63,527 nucleotides of DNA from Asaia bogorensis (GTDB lineage Bacteria > Pseudomonadota > Alphaproteobacteria > CACIAM-22H2), in the NCBI GenBank assembly GCA_945901855.1, contig CAMDLT010000023.1, positions 1 through 63,527 of the forward strand, written 5' to 3'. The position numbers and the translations under genes are program-made. Below, piece after piece: positions 50,460 to 58,757 of this stretch. Position 1 is the stretch's first letter; each line of letters opens with the position of its first letter. The notes below the pieces were generated by a model that ran no database searches, was not told the DNA's origin, and saw nothing but the letters and a program-made list of their open reading frames with translations.

Positions 50460-51856
50460 CGCTTCGCCAGCACCGCGAAAGCTGCGCGCAAGCCTTGCAT
50501 ATGGGCGCCCTCAGGGCGGCCCGGCCGTGCCCACGGACTCCAGGCGACGATATCGAAATGCGCCCATTTGGCCGACGCGGGCACGAATTCCTGCATGAAC
50601 AAAGCCGCGATCGTAGCCCCTGCAAACGGCGAATCCGAAACGTTGTTGAGATCGGCGATTTTGCTATCGATGCGGCTGCGATAGGGCCGCCACAGCGGCA
50701 TGCGCCAGCACGGATCGTCGTGCGTCAGTCCCGATTCGAGCAGCGCGTCGGCAAGTGCCGTATCGTTGCTGAACAGGGCCGGCAAATCGGGGCCCAGCGC
50801 CACGCGCGCAGCGCCGGTTAGGGTCGCAAAATCGACCATCAGCTCGGGTTTTTCTTGGGCCGCACGCGCAAAGGCATCGGCCAGAATAAGTCGGCCTTCG
50901 GCGTCCGTATGGCCGATTTCGACCGTCTTGCCGACCTTCGAGCGAATGATATCGAGCGGACGCACGGCATTGCCAGCGATGCTGTTTTCGACCGCGGGCA
51001 CCAGCACCTGCAAGCGCAGCTTGAGCTTGGCTTCGACGACAAGACGCGCCAGCGCCAGAACATGGGCAGCCCCGCCCATGTCTTTTTTCATGAGCTTCAT
51101 ACCCGTATCGGGTTTGATGCCAAGGCCGCCCGTGTCGAAACACACGCCCTTGCCCACCAGCGTAACCAGCGGATCGGCCGCGTCGCCCCAGCCAAGCTCG
51201 ATCAAGCGCGGCTCGCGCGCTGCCGCCCGGCCGACGGCATGGATCAGATTGTAGCCCTGGCGCACCAAATCTTCGCCGACGATCACGCTGGACGTCATGC
51301 CAAGCTCGTCGGCCATTGCAACGGCAGCAGCGGCGAGCGCGTCGGGGCCCATATCTTCGGTCGGCGTGTTGATCAGGTCGCGCGCAAACCCGTCGGCACG
51401 CACGTAGCTTTGCACGGCCTTGCGGTCGGCCCGTTCGGGCCATACGAGTTCGGCAGGCGCTCGGTCGACTTTTTTGTAGCGGTCGAAGACATAGCTGCCG
51501 ATCCCCCATGCGGTCGCGATGCGCGTGGCATCGGCGGCCGAAACGGGCTCGGGATCGAGGCGGTACAGCCCCTTGGGCAGGCGCAACGGCAGCCCTGCCC
51601 AGCCCCACATCCAAGCGCCCGAACCGTCGCGCGCGTCGTCGCCAGCGATGCCGACCAAAACGCGCTCCAGACGGCCGTCGCGACCCGGCAACGCCACCAG
51701 ACCGCCCGCTTCGCCGACAAATCCCGATTGCATGGCGTAGCGCCGATGTGGCCCCGACAGAGTCTTGGCATATTTGGGCCAGTCGGCTTTGGCGATGGCG
51801 GTCAAACGGATCGTGTCGGGGCGTTTGGCGGGGCGAAATGGCAGGCGCGCGGGCAT
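50447..51856 (-). CDS. Leucyl aminopeptidase family protein (M17)
   Basis: A 469-aa two-metal aminopeptidase that removes N-terminal residues from peptides. The metal and catalytic motifs are GKGVCFDTGGLGIKPDTGM, KKDMGGAA and HTDAEGRLILADA (Asp, Glu and catalytic Arg); the family usually has NTDAEGRL, so the Asn is His here. The start at 51856 has agagga upstream; the long open frame to 52786 is a shadow of the GST gene. The N-terminal domain (about 1-170) is the M17 regulatory fold. It is cytosolic. Confidence 0.9.
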   Translation of the reverse strand: MPARLPFRPAKRPDTIRLTAIAKADWPKYAKTLSGPHRRYAMQSGFVGEAGGLVALPGRDGRLERVLVGIAGDDARDGSGAWMWGWAGLPLRLPKGLYRLDPEPVSAADATRIATAWGIGSYVFDRYKKVDRAPAELVWPERADRKAVQSYVRADGFARDLINTPTEDMGPDALAAAAVAMADELGMTSSVIVGEDLVRQGYNLIHAVGRAAAREPRLIELGWGDAADPLVTLVGKGVCFDTGGLGIKPDTGMKLMKKDMGGAAHVLALARLVVEAKLKLRLQVLVPAVENSIAGNAVRPLDIIRSKVGKTVEIGHTDAEGRLILADAFARAAQEKPELMVDFATLTGAARVALGPDLPALFSNDTALADALLESGLTHDDPCWRMPLWRPYRSRIDSKIADLNNVSDSPFAGATIAALFMQEFVPASAKWAHFDIVAWSPWARPGRPEGAHMQGLRAAFAVLAKRYAR

Positions 51857-51943
51857 TCGGTTTCCTCTGGGCTGCGAAGCGTATTTCGAGCTTGCCTGAA
51901 ACCGGGCGGGCTGAAAAGCTTGGCGGCACAAAGGGGACACCGG

Positions 51944-52606
51944 ATGGCAAACGCGGTTTTGATTCTCGGCAACAAAGCATATTCGTCGTGGTCGCTGCGC
52001 GGCTGGTTGATGTGCAAGATCGCGGGCCTCGATTTCGAAGAAAAGCTGCACGACATGGGTGCGGCCGACTGGAAATCGTGGGTTGCCGCGAACAGCCCAT
52101 CGGGCAAGGTGCCATGTCTTTCGGTCGATGGCGCGCAGATCTGGGAGTCGCTGGCGATCGGCGAGCATTTGGCCGAAGACAAACGAGCCGCCTTCTATCC
52201 GGGCGACCGCCTTGTGCGCGCGCATGCACGGGCCATCGCGGGAGAAATGCATGCGGGGTTCGCTGAACTGCGCAAGGCCATGTGGATGAACGTGCGCCGC
52301 AGCTTTCCCGGCAAACGGCGCACGCCCGGGGCCCTTGCCGACATTGCGCGCATCGAGCGGATTTGGGCCGACACGCGCCGACGCTTCGGTGCGGGCGGCC
52401 CGTTTTTGTTCGGTGCACAATTCGGGCTTGCCGATGCGATGTACGCGCCCGTCTGCGCGCGTTTCTGCACCTGGGAGCCCGAATTGTCGGCCGACTCCAA
52501 AGCCTATGTGCAGGCGGTCTGGACGCATCCATGGATGCGCGAATGGCGCGATGCGGCGGCAACAGAGCCGTGGACAATCGCGCATTACGAAGACCCGGAT
52601 ATTTGA
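51944..52606 (+). CDS. Glutathione S-transferase family protein
   Basis: A 220-aa protein with an N-terminal thioredoxin-like domain (ILGNKAYSSWSLRGWLMCKI, with the S/W region where GSH is bound; SGKVPCLSVDG with the cis-Pro; ESLAIGEHLAE with the Glu-Ser pair) and a C-terminal helical domain. The pattern ANSPSGKVPCL and FGLADAMYAPVCARFCTW is typical of the bacterial GST branch related to maleylacetoacetate isomerase. The start has aagggg upstream. It is divergent from the aminopeptidase. Confidence 0.85.
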   Translation: MANAVLILGNKAYSSWSLRGWLMCKIAGLDFEEKLHDMGAADWKSWVAANSPSGKVPCLSVDGAQIWESLAIGEHLAEDKRAAFYPGDRLVRAHARAIAGEMHAGFAELRKAMWMNVRRSFPGKRRTPGALADIARIERIWADTRRRFGAGGPFLFGAQFGLADAMYAPVCARFCTWEPELSADSKAYVQAVWTHPWMREWRDAAATEPWTIAHYEDPDI

Positions 52607-52628
52607 GCGCGCGCCGTTTGGGTATAGG

Positions 52629-53456
52629 ATGGCCATGGCCATGTCGTTCAAAACCGAATCCCACCCAGCGAAATCAGCGTTGCCGCCGCTTGAATTCGGC
52701 CTGCCGCATGACGGGCTTCGCTTGCGCGTGCGTAGTGCAGGCAGCGCGCTTGGCGACCTCGTGTGGCTTTCGGCGGTCGCAGGCACGCTGATCGCAACGA
52801 CCGGCGCGGCCGTCGCGGCTGCAGGCGCTCTTGGTGCTTTGGCGAGTTTTGCCTTTGCGCTCGGCGTTGCGACGATTGCCGGAAGCTATTGGATGCGCCA
52901 CTACGGGCCGCATGCGGTCGTCACGATCGATCGCGAGGGAATCCACGACCGTGCCGGCGGCGTACCGCCGCTTGAATGGCGCGATTTGGAAGCGCTGGAA
53001 ATCGTGTCGCGTGCCGACGGACAGGCCGGGCTCTTTGCACGGCTGACGCCGGGCGCCAAAATGCGCCGCTTTGCGGGCTGGCGTGCGATTTTGGCGCTGG
53101 GGCTTTCGACCCAGGCGCGGGCGGGAATCTTGCTCGACGGGACGCGGGCCGATCGTCTGCCGGTTCCGCTCGAATATCTGGTTCTGCAGCTGCGCGCGCG
53201 CGGCGCGCCGGTGCGTGCGGTTGCGGGCGATTTCGACCCGTTCGAATGGGATGCGCGCTGGCTGCCGGCTGACGCAGCCGCCGCCCTTATCGCCAAGCGC
53301 CTCGGCAAGCGCGCTAGGCCGTTCGCTGCGCACAATCTGGATCTGGCGCGCACGCGCGGCCAACCAGCAGGCAGCCGTCATTGGATCGAGGTGATCGCCG
53401 AGCTTCGCAAGCTCGACGGCCTCGACGCCCAAGCCGACGCCGACGAAGAATTGTAA
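52629..53456 (+). CDS. Two-helix membrane protein of unknown function (PH-like C-terminal region)
   Basis: A 275-aa protein with two membrane helices at about 45-90 (LVWLSAVAGTLIATTGAAVA, GALASFAFALGVATIAG). These are followed by a region of alternating strands that starts VVTIDREGIHDRAGGVPPLE and has the shape of bacterial PH-like membrane proteins (tentative). The start could be any of three closely spaced ATGs (52629, 52635, 52641). It is 22 bases after the GST gene and may be co-transcribed. No enzymatic motif is seen. Confidence 0.6.
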   Translation: MAMAMSFKTESHPAKSALPPLEFGLPHDGLRLRVRSAGSALGDLVWLSAVAGTLIATTGAAVAAAGALGALASFAFALGVATIAGSYWMRHYGPHAVVTIDREGIHDRAGGVPPLEWRDLEALEIVSRADGQAGLFARLTPGAKMRRFAGWRAILALGLSTQARAGILLDGTRADRLPVPLEYLVLQLRARGAPVRAVAGDFDPFEWDARWLPADAAAALIAKRLGKRARPFAAHNLDLARTRGQPAGSRHWIEVIAELRKLDGLDAQADADEEL

Positions 53457-53502
53457 GTCCGGGGTCTGCCTTTTTCGCGATCGAATTGCGCGGCCCCAGT
53501 TG

Positions 53503-54516
53503 TCAGCGCAGCGCGCCGATTTCCGCATAAGCGAGCGCCGCACCCCGATGCAGGGGAAACCCGAGCCCATCGACGGCCGCTTCGGGGCGCAGATGGCGCC
53601 CGTATGTCGCATTGGCGTCCAATACGCGGCGATTGTTGGGATGCCAGAGCGCCCGCGTGAGCCCGTGCACGACCGTCTCGTCGGCTGCCGCCGATGTGAT
53701 CCACGCGATCCCCACCGACAGCGACACGACGTCGCCGACCCCGCGATAGCTGCCGCCGGGAATCACCGACTCGGTCAAAAACGGCTGCGATGCGCGCAGT
53801 CGCGCGGCAACGGACTGCAGCGGCAGGATCGCGATTTCTTGCGTCTCCGCAAGCTCCGCAACGAAAGCCGACGGCACGCCGGCGGTCGCAAAAAATGCGT
53901 CGATTTTGGCGTCGCGCAGCGCGTCGATCGCGTCGGCGGGGCTCAAAAACTGCGCCCGTACGTCGCGCTCGCCAAGACCGGCCGCCTGCAATATCGCCCG
54001 GGCTGCGACGGCCGTGCCGGATTCGCGCTCCCCCAACGACACGTTTTTTGCGCGCAGATTGCGCAGCTCTGAAATTCCAGCCGCCTTGCGCACGATCAGA
54101 TGCACCGTTTCCGGATAGAGATTGGCGATCGCGCGCAGACTGTCGATGCCGCCGCGGCGCGCAAACGGACCGCTGCCATGGAACGCCCAGTAGGCAAGAT
54201 CGGCCTGGCATAGGGCCGCGTCGATGCGCCCCGTCGCCACTAGGTCGATATTGGCAAGCGATCCGGCCGTGGTCTGGTTGACCACGATCATGCCGGGCAC
54301 GCCGCAGGTCCCGCCGCGCGCGCAATCGCGGGCACCGGGCGGCGAGCTGACCGCCTGGCCGATCAGGCTCGCGACTTGGAACATGCTCGATTCGCTGGGA
54401 CCCGAAGCGACACGGAAAAACCGCGTGTCCTGGGCATTTGCGCGCGGGCTGAGTGCGAGGCCCATACCGGCCGTCGCCAACCCTGCCAAAAAGGCCCGCC
54501 TGTCGCCCATGCGCAT
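53503..54516 (-). CDS. TAXI-family TRAP transporter substrate-binding protein
   Basis: A 337-aa binding protein with a twin-arginine signal (MRMGDRRAFLAGLATAGMGL). The TAXI pattern is seen in FFRVASGPSESSMFQVASLI, VVNQTTAGSLANIDLVATGR, DAALCQADLAYWAFHG and FVAELAETQEIAILPLQ. TAXI proteins normally work with a single fused TRAP permease; here the gene follows a DctQ-DctM pair and shares their direction, 65 bases after dctM. Two cysteine pairs (CARGGTC) could form a disulfide. The ligand is unknown. Confidence 0.85.
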   Translation of the reverse strand: MRMGDRRAFLAGLATAGMGLALSPRANAQDTRFFRVASGPSESSMFQVASLIGQAVSSPPGARDCARGGTCGVPGMIVVNQTTAGSLANIDLVATGRIDAALCQADLAYWAFHGSGPFARRGGIDSLRAIANLYPETVHLIVRKAAGISELRNLRAKNVSLGERESGTAVAARAILQAAGLGERDVRAQFLSPADAIDALRDAKIDAFFATAGVPSAFVAELAETQEIAILPLQSVAARLRASQPFLTESVIPGGSYRGVGDVVSLSVGIAWITSAAADETVVHGLTRALWHPNNRRVLDANATYGRHLRPEAAVDGLGFPLHRGAALAYAEIGALR

Positions 54517-54550
54517 GCCCGACCGCCCCCAAAAAGTACCTAGTGCTTAT

Positions 54551-54585
54551 TTAGCGCGCTTTCGGGGACAGAGTCACCCCGCTAA
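54551..54585. other. Intercistronic hairpin between dctM and the TAXI gene
   Basis: A CGGGG/CCCCG stem (54563-54567, 54577-54581) with a nine-base loop, extended by TTAGC/GCTAA (54551-54555, 54581-54585, shared base). It spans the dctM stop codon. It may protect or separate the two messages; there is only a short T-run (54532-54536, minus strand) further on. Confidence 0.35.
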
Positions 54586-55880
54586 GACATGTTTTTTGGC
54601 AGCCATAGTGCGACATCGGGGACAAAGAACAGCAGGGCCACCATCACGCACATCAGCACGAAAAACGGGAACGCGACCCAGCCGATATAAGTGATCTGGT
54701 GTCCCGTCATGCCCTGCAGCACAAACAGATTGAACCCGACGGGCGGCGTGATTTGTGCCATTTCGACGACAATGACGATGAAAATTCCGAACCACACCAG
54801 ATCGAATCCGGCCCGCTCGATCGTCGGCAGCACGACCGCCATCGTAAGGACAACCATCGAAATGCCGTCGAGGAAACAACCCAGCAGCGCATAAAAAACC
54901 GTCAGCATGAAGATCAGCATGCCAGGCCCCAGATCGAGCGCATCGATCCATTCGGCCAACGCGCGCGGCAGGCCGGTGAAGCCCATCGCAAGCGTAAGGA
55001 ACGAAGCGCCCGCCAGAATGAATGCGATCATGCATGACAGGCGCGTCGCCCCCATCAGACTTTCGACGAACACCTTGCGGTTCATGTCGCCCTGCAAGGT
55101 TGCAACGAGCAAAGCGCCCGCAACACCTACGGCAGCGGCTTCCGTCGCCGTCGCGAAACCTGCATAGATCGAGCCCAGCACGATCACGATCAGAGCGACC
55201 GATGGCAACAGGAAGCGCGCTGCATAGATTTTCTCGAAGAAGGTCATTTTCATGTCGGCGGCGGGGATCTTGTCGGCATTGAACAGCGACCAGCAGATCA
55301 CCCAGCCCATGAACATCGCCGCCAGCAGCAGACCCGGCACCACGCCCGCGATGAACAGCTGGGCGATCGACGTATTGGTCTGGACGCCGTAGACGATCAT
55401 GATCAGCGACGGCGGGATCAGCAGCCCAAGCGTACCCGAACCCGCCAGCGAGCCTACAATCATGCTTTCGGGATAGCCGCGCTTGCGCAGTTCCGGGATC
55501 GACATTTTGCCGATCGTGGCGCATGTCGCCGCCGACGAACCTGAAATGGCGGCAAAGATCGTGCAGCCGATTACGTTTGTGTGCAGCAACCGTCCTGGCA
55601 GCGACTGCATCCAGGGGGCGAGACCGCGAAACAGATCCTGCGACAGGCGCGTGCGAAACAGAATTTCGCCCATCCAGATGAACATTGGCAGGGCCGTCAG
55701 CGTCCAGGACGAAGCCGAGCCCCAGATGGTCGTGACCATCGCGGGCCCAACCGGGCGGCTGGTGAACAGTTCCATCGCCATCCAGCCAGTGGCCATCAGC
55801 GCAAGGCCGATCCACACGCCGGACCCAAGCATGAAGAACATAAAAATCATCAGCAGACCGGCAATTTCAAGACTCAACAT
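54582..55880 (-). CDS. dctM: TRAP transporter large permease (DctM)
   Basis: A 432-aa inner-membrane protein with about 12 helices, the channel subunit of a sodium-coupled TRAP carrier. The family stretches are PMFIWMGEILFRTRLSQDLF, GLAPWMQSLPGRLLHTN, ISGSSAATCATIGKMSIPEL, GSLAGSGTLGLLIPPSLIMI and MAQITPPVGFNLFVLQGMTG. The aaggga ribosome site is in the 12-base gap after dctQ. It works with DctQ and a binding protein. Confidence 0.95.
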   Translation of the reverse strand: MLSLEIAGLLMIFMFFMLGSGVWIGLALMATGWMAMELFTSRPVGPAMVTTIWGSASSWTLTALPMFIWMGEILFRTRLSQDLFRGLAPWMQSLPGRLLHTNVIGCTIFAAISGSSAATCATIGKMSIPELRKRGYPESMIVGSLAGSGTLGLLIPPSLIMIVYGVQTNTSIAQLFIAGVVPGLLLAAMFMGWVICWSLFNADKIPAADMKMTFFEKIYAARFLLPSVALIVIVLGSIYAGFATATEAAAVGVAGALLVATLQGDMNRKVFVESLMGATRLSCMIAFILAGASFLTLAMGFTGLPRALAEWIDALDLGPGMLIFMLTVFYALLGCFLDGISMVVLTMAVVLPTIERAGFDLVWFGIFIVIVVEMAQITPPVGFNLFVLQGMTGHQITYIGWVAFPFFVLMCVMVALLFFVPDVALWLPKNMS

Positions 55881-55892
55881 CGCAATGTTCCC

Positions 55893-56408
55893 TTACTCGG
55901 TATGCTGCATTTCGGCTGCCAGATCGCTTTCGGACGGATCGCGTCCTTGCAGCACCTGCACGAGCTCGTCGACGAACGCGACCGTCAAAATCGTAATTCC
56001 CAGCGCCATCATCGATTGCGGCAGCCACAAGGGCGAGGCATCCATGGCGTCGGATTTCGAGTCAAATTCGATCGACCAATAGACCATGTCCCATGCATAC
56101 CAGGCAAAAAAGCCCGACAGCAGGATCGACGCCCCAAGACACCAAATTTCGATCCAGCGTCGAGCTTGGCCCTTGAAACGCGCGATGATCAGCGTGACGC
56201 GAATATGTTCGCCGCGCTTAAGCGTGCTGGCGAGCGCAAAGAACGAGGCCCCTGCCATCGCGTACCCCGCATAGGCATCGGTGCCGCGCACATAAAGGTC
56301 CGTGAAACCACCGAGCACTTGCAGCATGGTCACGACCAAAATCGCCACCATCGACACGCCGGCGGCCCAGCCGCTCGCTTCGTAAAGCCCGTCCAAAAAT
56401 CGCCGCAT
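55893..56408 (-). CDS. dctQ: TRAP transporter small permease (DctQ)
   Basis: A 171-aa four-helix membrane protein (helices at about 15-35, 50-70, 90-110 and 130-152) that completes the TRAP membrane complex. RGTDAYAGYAMAGASFFALA followed by LKRGEHIRVTLI is the usual DctQ motif. It is separated from dctP by an intrinsic terminator, and from dctM by 12 bases. Confidence 0.88.
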   Translation of the reverse strand: MRRFLDGLYEASGWAAGVSMVAILVVTMLQVLGGFTDLYVRGTDAYAGYAMAGASFFALASTLKRGEHIRVTLIIARFKGQARRWIEIWCLGASILLSGFFAWYAWDMVYWSIEFDSKSDAMDASPLWLPQSMMALGITILTVAFVDELVQVLQGRDPSESDLAAEMQHTE

Positions 56409-56423
56409 GCGTCCCCCAGAAAC

Positions 56424-56464
56424 AAAAAAGGATCGGCAGATCCTGTGACGGATGCTGCCGACCC
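56424..56464 (-). terminator. Intrinsic terminator/attenuator between dctP and dctQ
   Basis: On the minus strand, GGGTCGGCAG (56464-56455) pairs with CTGCCGATCC (56439-56430): ten pairs, one of them G-U, with a 15-base loop. A run of six T (56429-56424) follows. This is a textbook Rho-independent terminator lying between the binding-protein gene and its membrane partners. Confidence 0.8.
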
Positions 56465-56494
56465 TGCTTCGTCAAGCAAACTTCGGACCGAGCC

Positions 56495-57496
56495 TCACGC
56501 GCTGGCTTTGTAGGCAGCGACCAGCGCCGCACCGTCGGCACCCGCGCGACCCAGCCAATCCTTGGTCAGTTCCTCGCCCCAACGCTGGAAGCCCGCCTTC
56601 AGCGCGGCGGACGGCGCTTCGACGGTCATGCCGTTTTTCTTGAACTCGTCGAGGAAGAAATTGGCCAGACGCTGCGATTCGGCCCAACCGCGCGCTTCGG
56701 CAACTTCGCCGGCCTTGGTCACGGCGGACCGGGTCGCGTCGTCGAGCGAGGCCCAAGCGCGCTGGTTGACCATGGTCATGTTCTTGGGCAGCCAAGCTTG
56801 GGTATCGTAGAAGAACTTGATGTGTTCCCAAATCTTCGAATCGAAGCCCGTCGCACCCGACGAAATCATCGAGTTGACGCGGCCCGAGGCGAGCGCCTGC
56901 ACCAATTCGGCTGCCTGCACGGTCGTCACGCGCATGCCGGCCAATTCGGCAAAGCGGCCGGCCGAAGCGCCGTAGGAGCGGAAGGACAGACCGCGCAGAT
57001 CGTCGGGTGTCGCCAGCGCCTTGGGGCTGTAGAAACCCTGCGGCGGCCACGGCACGGTGAATAGCATGCGCACGCCGCGCGCCTGCAGGCGGCGATCGAC
57101 CAGTGGCTTTTGCACGTTGGCGAGACGGCGCGCTTCGGCGAACGAGGTCGCGAGGAACGGGATATTGTCAGCGCCGAAAATCGCGTCTTCGTTTTCGAGC
57201 ACCACTTGCAGCAATTCGCCCATCTGCGCTTGATTGGTCTGCACGGCGCGCAGGATTTCCGGCACCTTGAACAGCGAAGCGCCCGCGTGGACGGTGATTT
57301 CGAGCTTGCCGCCCGAAGCGTCTTTGACGTCCTTGGCGAACTGGATGAGGTTGACCGAATGGAAATTGGTCGCGGGGTATCCCGCCGGCAAATCCCATTT
57401 CCACTTGGCTTGGGCCGAGGCCGGACGGACGATCGCGGCGGTCGCTAGACCGGCTGCAACGCCGCCCGCAAATTGGCGACGGGTCAGATTTTTCAT
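56495..57496 (-). CDS. dctP: TRAP transporter DctP-type substrate-binding protein
   Basis: A 333-aa periplasmic protein with a twin-arginine signal (MKNLTRRQFAGGVAAGLATA). The DctP fold is shown by TNFHSVNLIQFAKDVKDASG, KLEITVHAGASLFKVPEILR, GADNIPFLATSFAEARRLAN, PDDLRGLSFRSYG and VNSMISSGATGFDSKIWEHI. The conserved Arg of the carboxylate clamp fits in LRGLSFRSYG. The start has cagggaga upstream. The ligand is likely a carboxylate, consistent with the CoA-transferase and lyase genes upstream. Confidence 0.9.
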   Translation of the reverse strand: MKNLTRRQFAGGVAAGLATAAIVRPASAQAKWKWDLPAGYPATNFHSVNLIQFAKDVKDASGGKLEITVHAGASLFKVPEILRAVQTNQAQMGELLQVVLENEDAIFGADNIPFLATSFAEARRLANVQKPLVDRRLQARGVRMLFTVPWPPQGFYSPKALATPDDLRGLSFRSYGASAGRFAELAGMRVTTVQAAELVQALASGRVNSMISSGATGFDSKIWEHIKFFYDTQAWLPKNMTMVNQRAWASLDDATRSAVTKAGEVAEARGWAESQRLANFFLDEFKKNGMTVEAPSAALKAGFQRWGEELTKDWLGRAGADGAALVAAYKASA

Positions 57497-57560
57497 CGTG
57501 GATCTCCCTGTTTTTGAATGCGCAGTTGGACCAGAGGTTAGGCCGTTCGCCGTCGAAGCG

Positions 57561-58757
57561 TCAAGAAACCCCGATGGCCTCGACCAAAATACCGGCCGCA
57601 AACAGCCGGTCGATGTCGGCTGGCGCATAGCCAAGCTCGGCCAAGATCGCGCGGCCGTCGGCGCCCAGCGCCGGAATGTCCCGGCGCATCGGCAAACGCT
57701 TGCCGTCGAAGCTCATCGGCAACGCCGGCACGCGGACTTTTTTGCCATTGGGCGCCGTGACTTCGGCAAAACCGTCGCTTTGGTTCAAATGCGGATCGTC
57801 GAGCAAATCGACCGGTTTTTGGATCGGCGCGAACGGAATGCCGAGTTTTTCGGCGCGCAGGATCAGATCGACCTTGTCGAAGGCGCCCAAAGTTTTCTGG
57901 ATCGTCGGCACCAGCCAATCGCGCGCCCCGCAGCGCTGCGCATTGGTGGCAAGATCGGCGCGCGCTTTGAGCTCGACCAAACCGAACTCGTCGCAAAACG
58001 GTCCCCATTGCGTGTCCGACACGACGGCCAAAAACAGCTGGTCGCTGTCGGCCGTGTCGAAGACGTCGTAGATGCCCCAGGCAGCGCGACGCACGGGCAT
58101 CGGCGGCGGCGCTTCGCCGGTAACGCAAAATTGCGCGATGTGCTGGGCCACCAAAAACGCGCAATTTTCGAACAGCGCCGATTTTACGTAGCGCCCCCTG
58201 CCGGTTCCATGGCGCTCTTCGATCGCGGCCAGGATCGCAATAACGGCAAACATGCCACCCATAATGTCGTTGACCGACGTCCCCGCACGCAGCGGCCGGC
58301 CGGCCGGCCCGGTCATATAGGCAAGTCCCGCCATCATCTGCACGACCTCGTCGAGCGCGGTGCGATGCGCGTACGGTCCCTCAAGAAAGCCCTTGAGCGA
58401 GCAATAGACCGTGCGCGGGTTGAGCTTCGAAACATCATCGTAGCCAAACCCCAGCTTATCCATCGCACCGGGGCGGAAATTTTCGGTCACGATATCGGCG
58501 GTCGCGATAAGTTTTCGCGCGATCGAAGCGCCCTCGGGCGATTTCATGTCGAGAGCGAGGGAGCGTTTGTTGCGGTTGAACGCGGCAAAGAAGCCCGATC
58601 CTGACGCGGTTAAACGGCGCGTATTGTCGCCGTCGGGCACGGGCTCGATCTTGATCACGTCGGCGCCCAAATCGGCGAGAATCAAGCCGCAGCTGGGTCC
58701 CATCACCATATGCACAAATTCAACGACGCGCAGGCCCGCGAGCGGCAGTTTGTCCAT
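57561..58757 (-). CDS. CaiB/BaiF family CoA-transferase (class III)
   Basis: A 398-aa enzyme that moves CoA between carboxylic acids. The N-terminus LPLAGLRVVEFVHMVMGPSC, DLGADVIKIEPVPDGDNTRR, FNRNKRSLALDMKSPEGASI, and the active-site region PLRAGTSVNDIMGGMFA (with the catalytic Asp) define the family. Its ATG overlaps the stop of the HMG-CoA-lyase-like gene (TGATG), so the two enzymes probably act in sequence: activation of a hydroxy acid by this transferase, then cleavage. Confidence 0.9.
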   Translation of the reverse strand: MDKLPLAGLRVVEFVHMVMGPSCGLILADLGADVIKIEPVPDGDNTRRLTASGSGFFAAFNRNKRSLALDMKSPEGASIARKLIATADIVTENFRPGAMDKLGFGYDDVSKLNPRTVYCSLKGFLEGPYAHRTALDEVVQMMAGLAYMTGPAGRPLRAGTSVNDIMGGMFAVIAILAAIEERHGTGRGRYVKSALFENCAFLVAQHIAQFCVTGEAPPPMPVRRAAWGIYDVFDTADSDQLFLAVVSDTQWGPFCDEFGLVELKARADLATNAQRCGARDWLVPTIQKTLGAFDKVDLILRAEKLGIPFAPIQKPVDLLDDPHLNQSDGFAEVTAPNGKKVRVPALPMSFDGKRLPMRRDIPALGADGRAILAELGYAPADIDRLFAAGILVEAIGVS

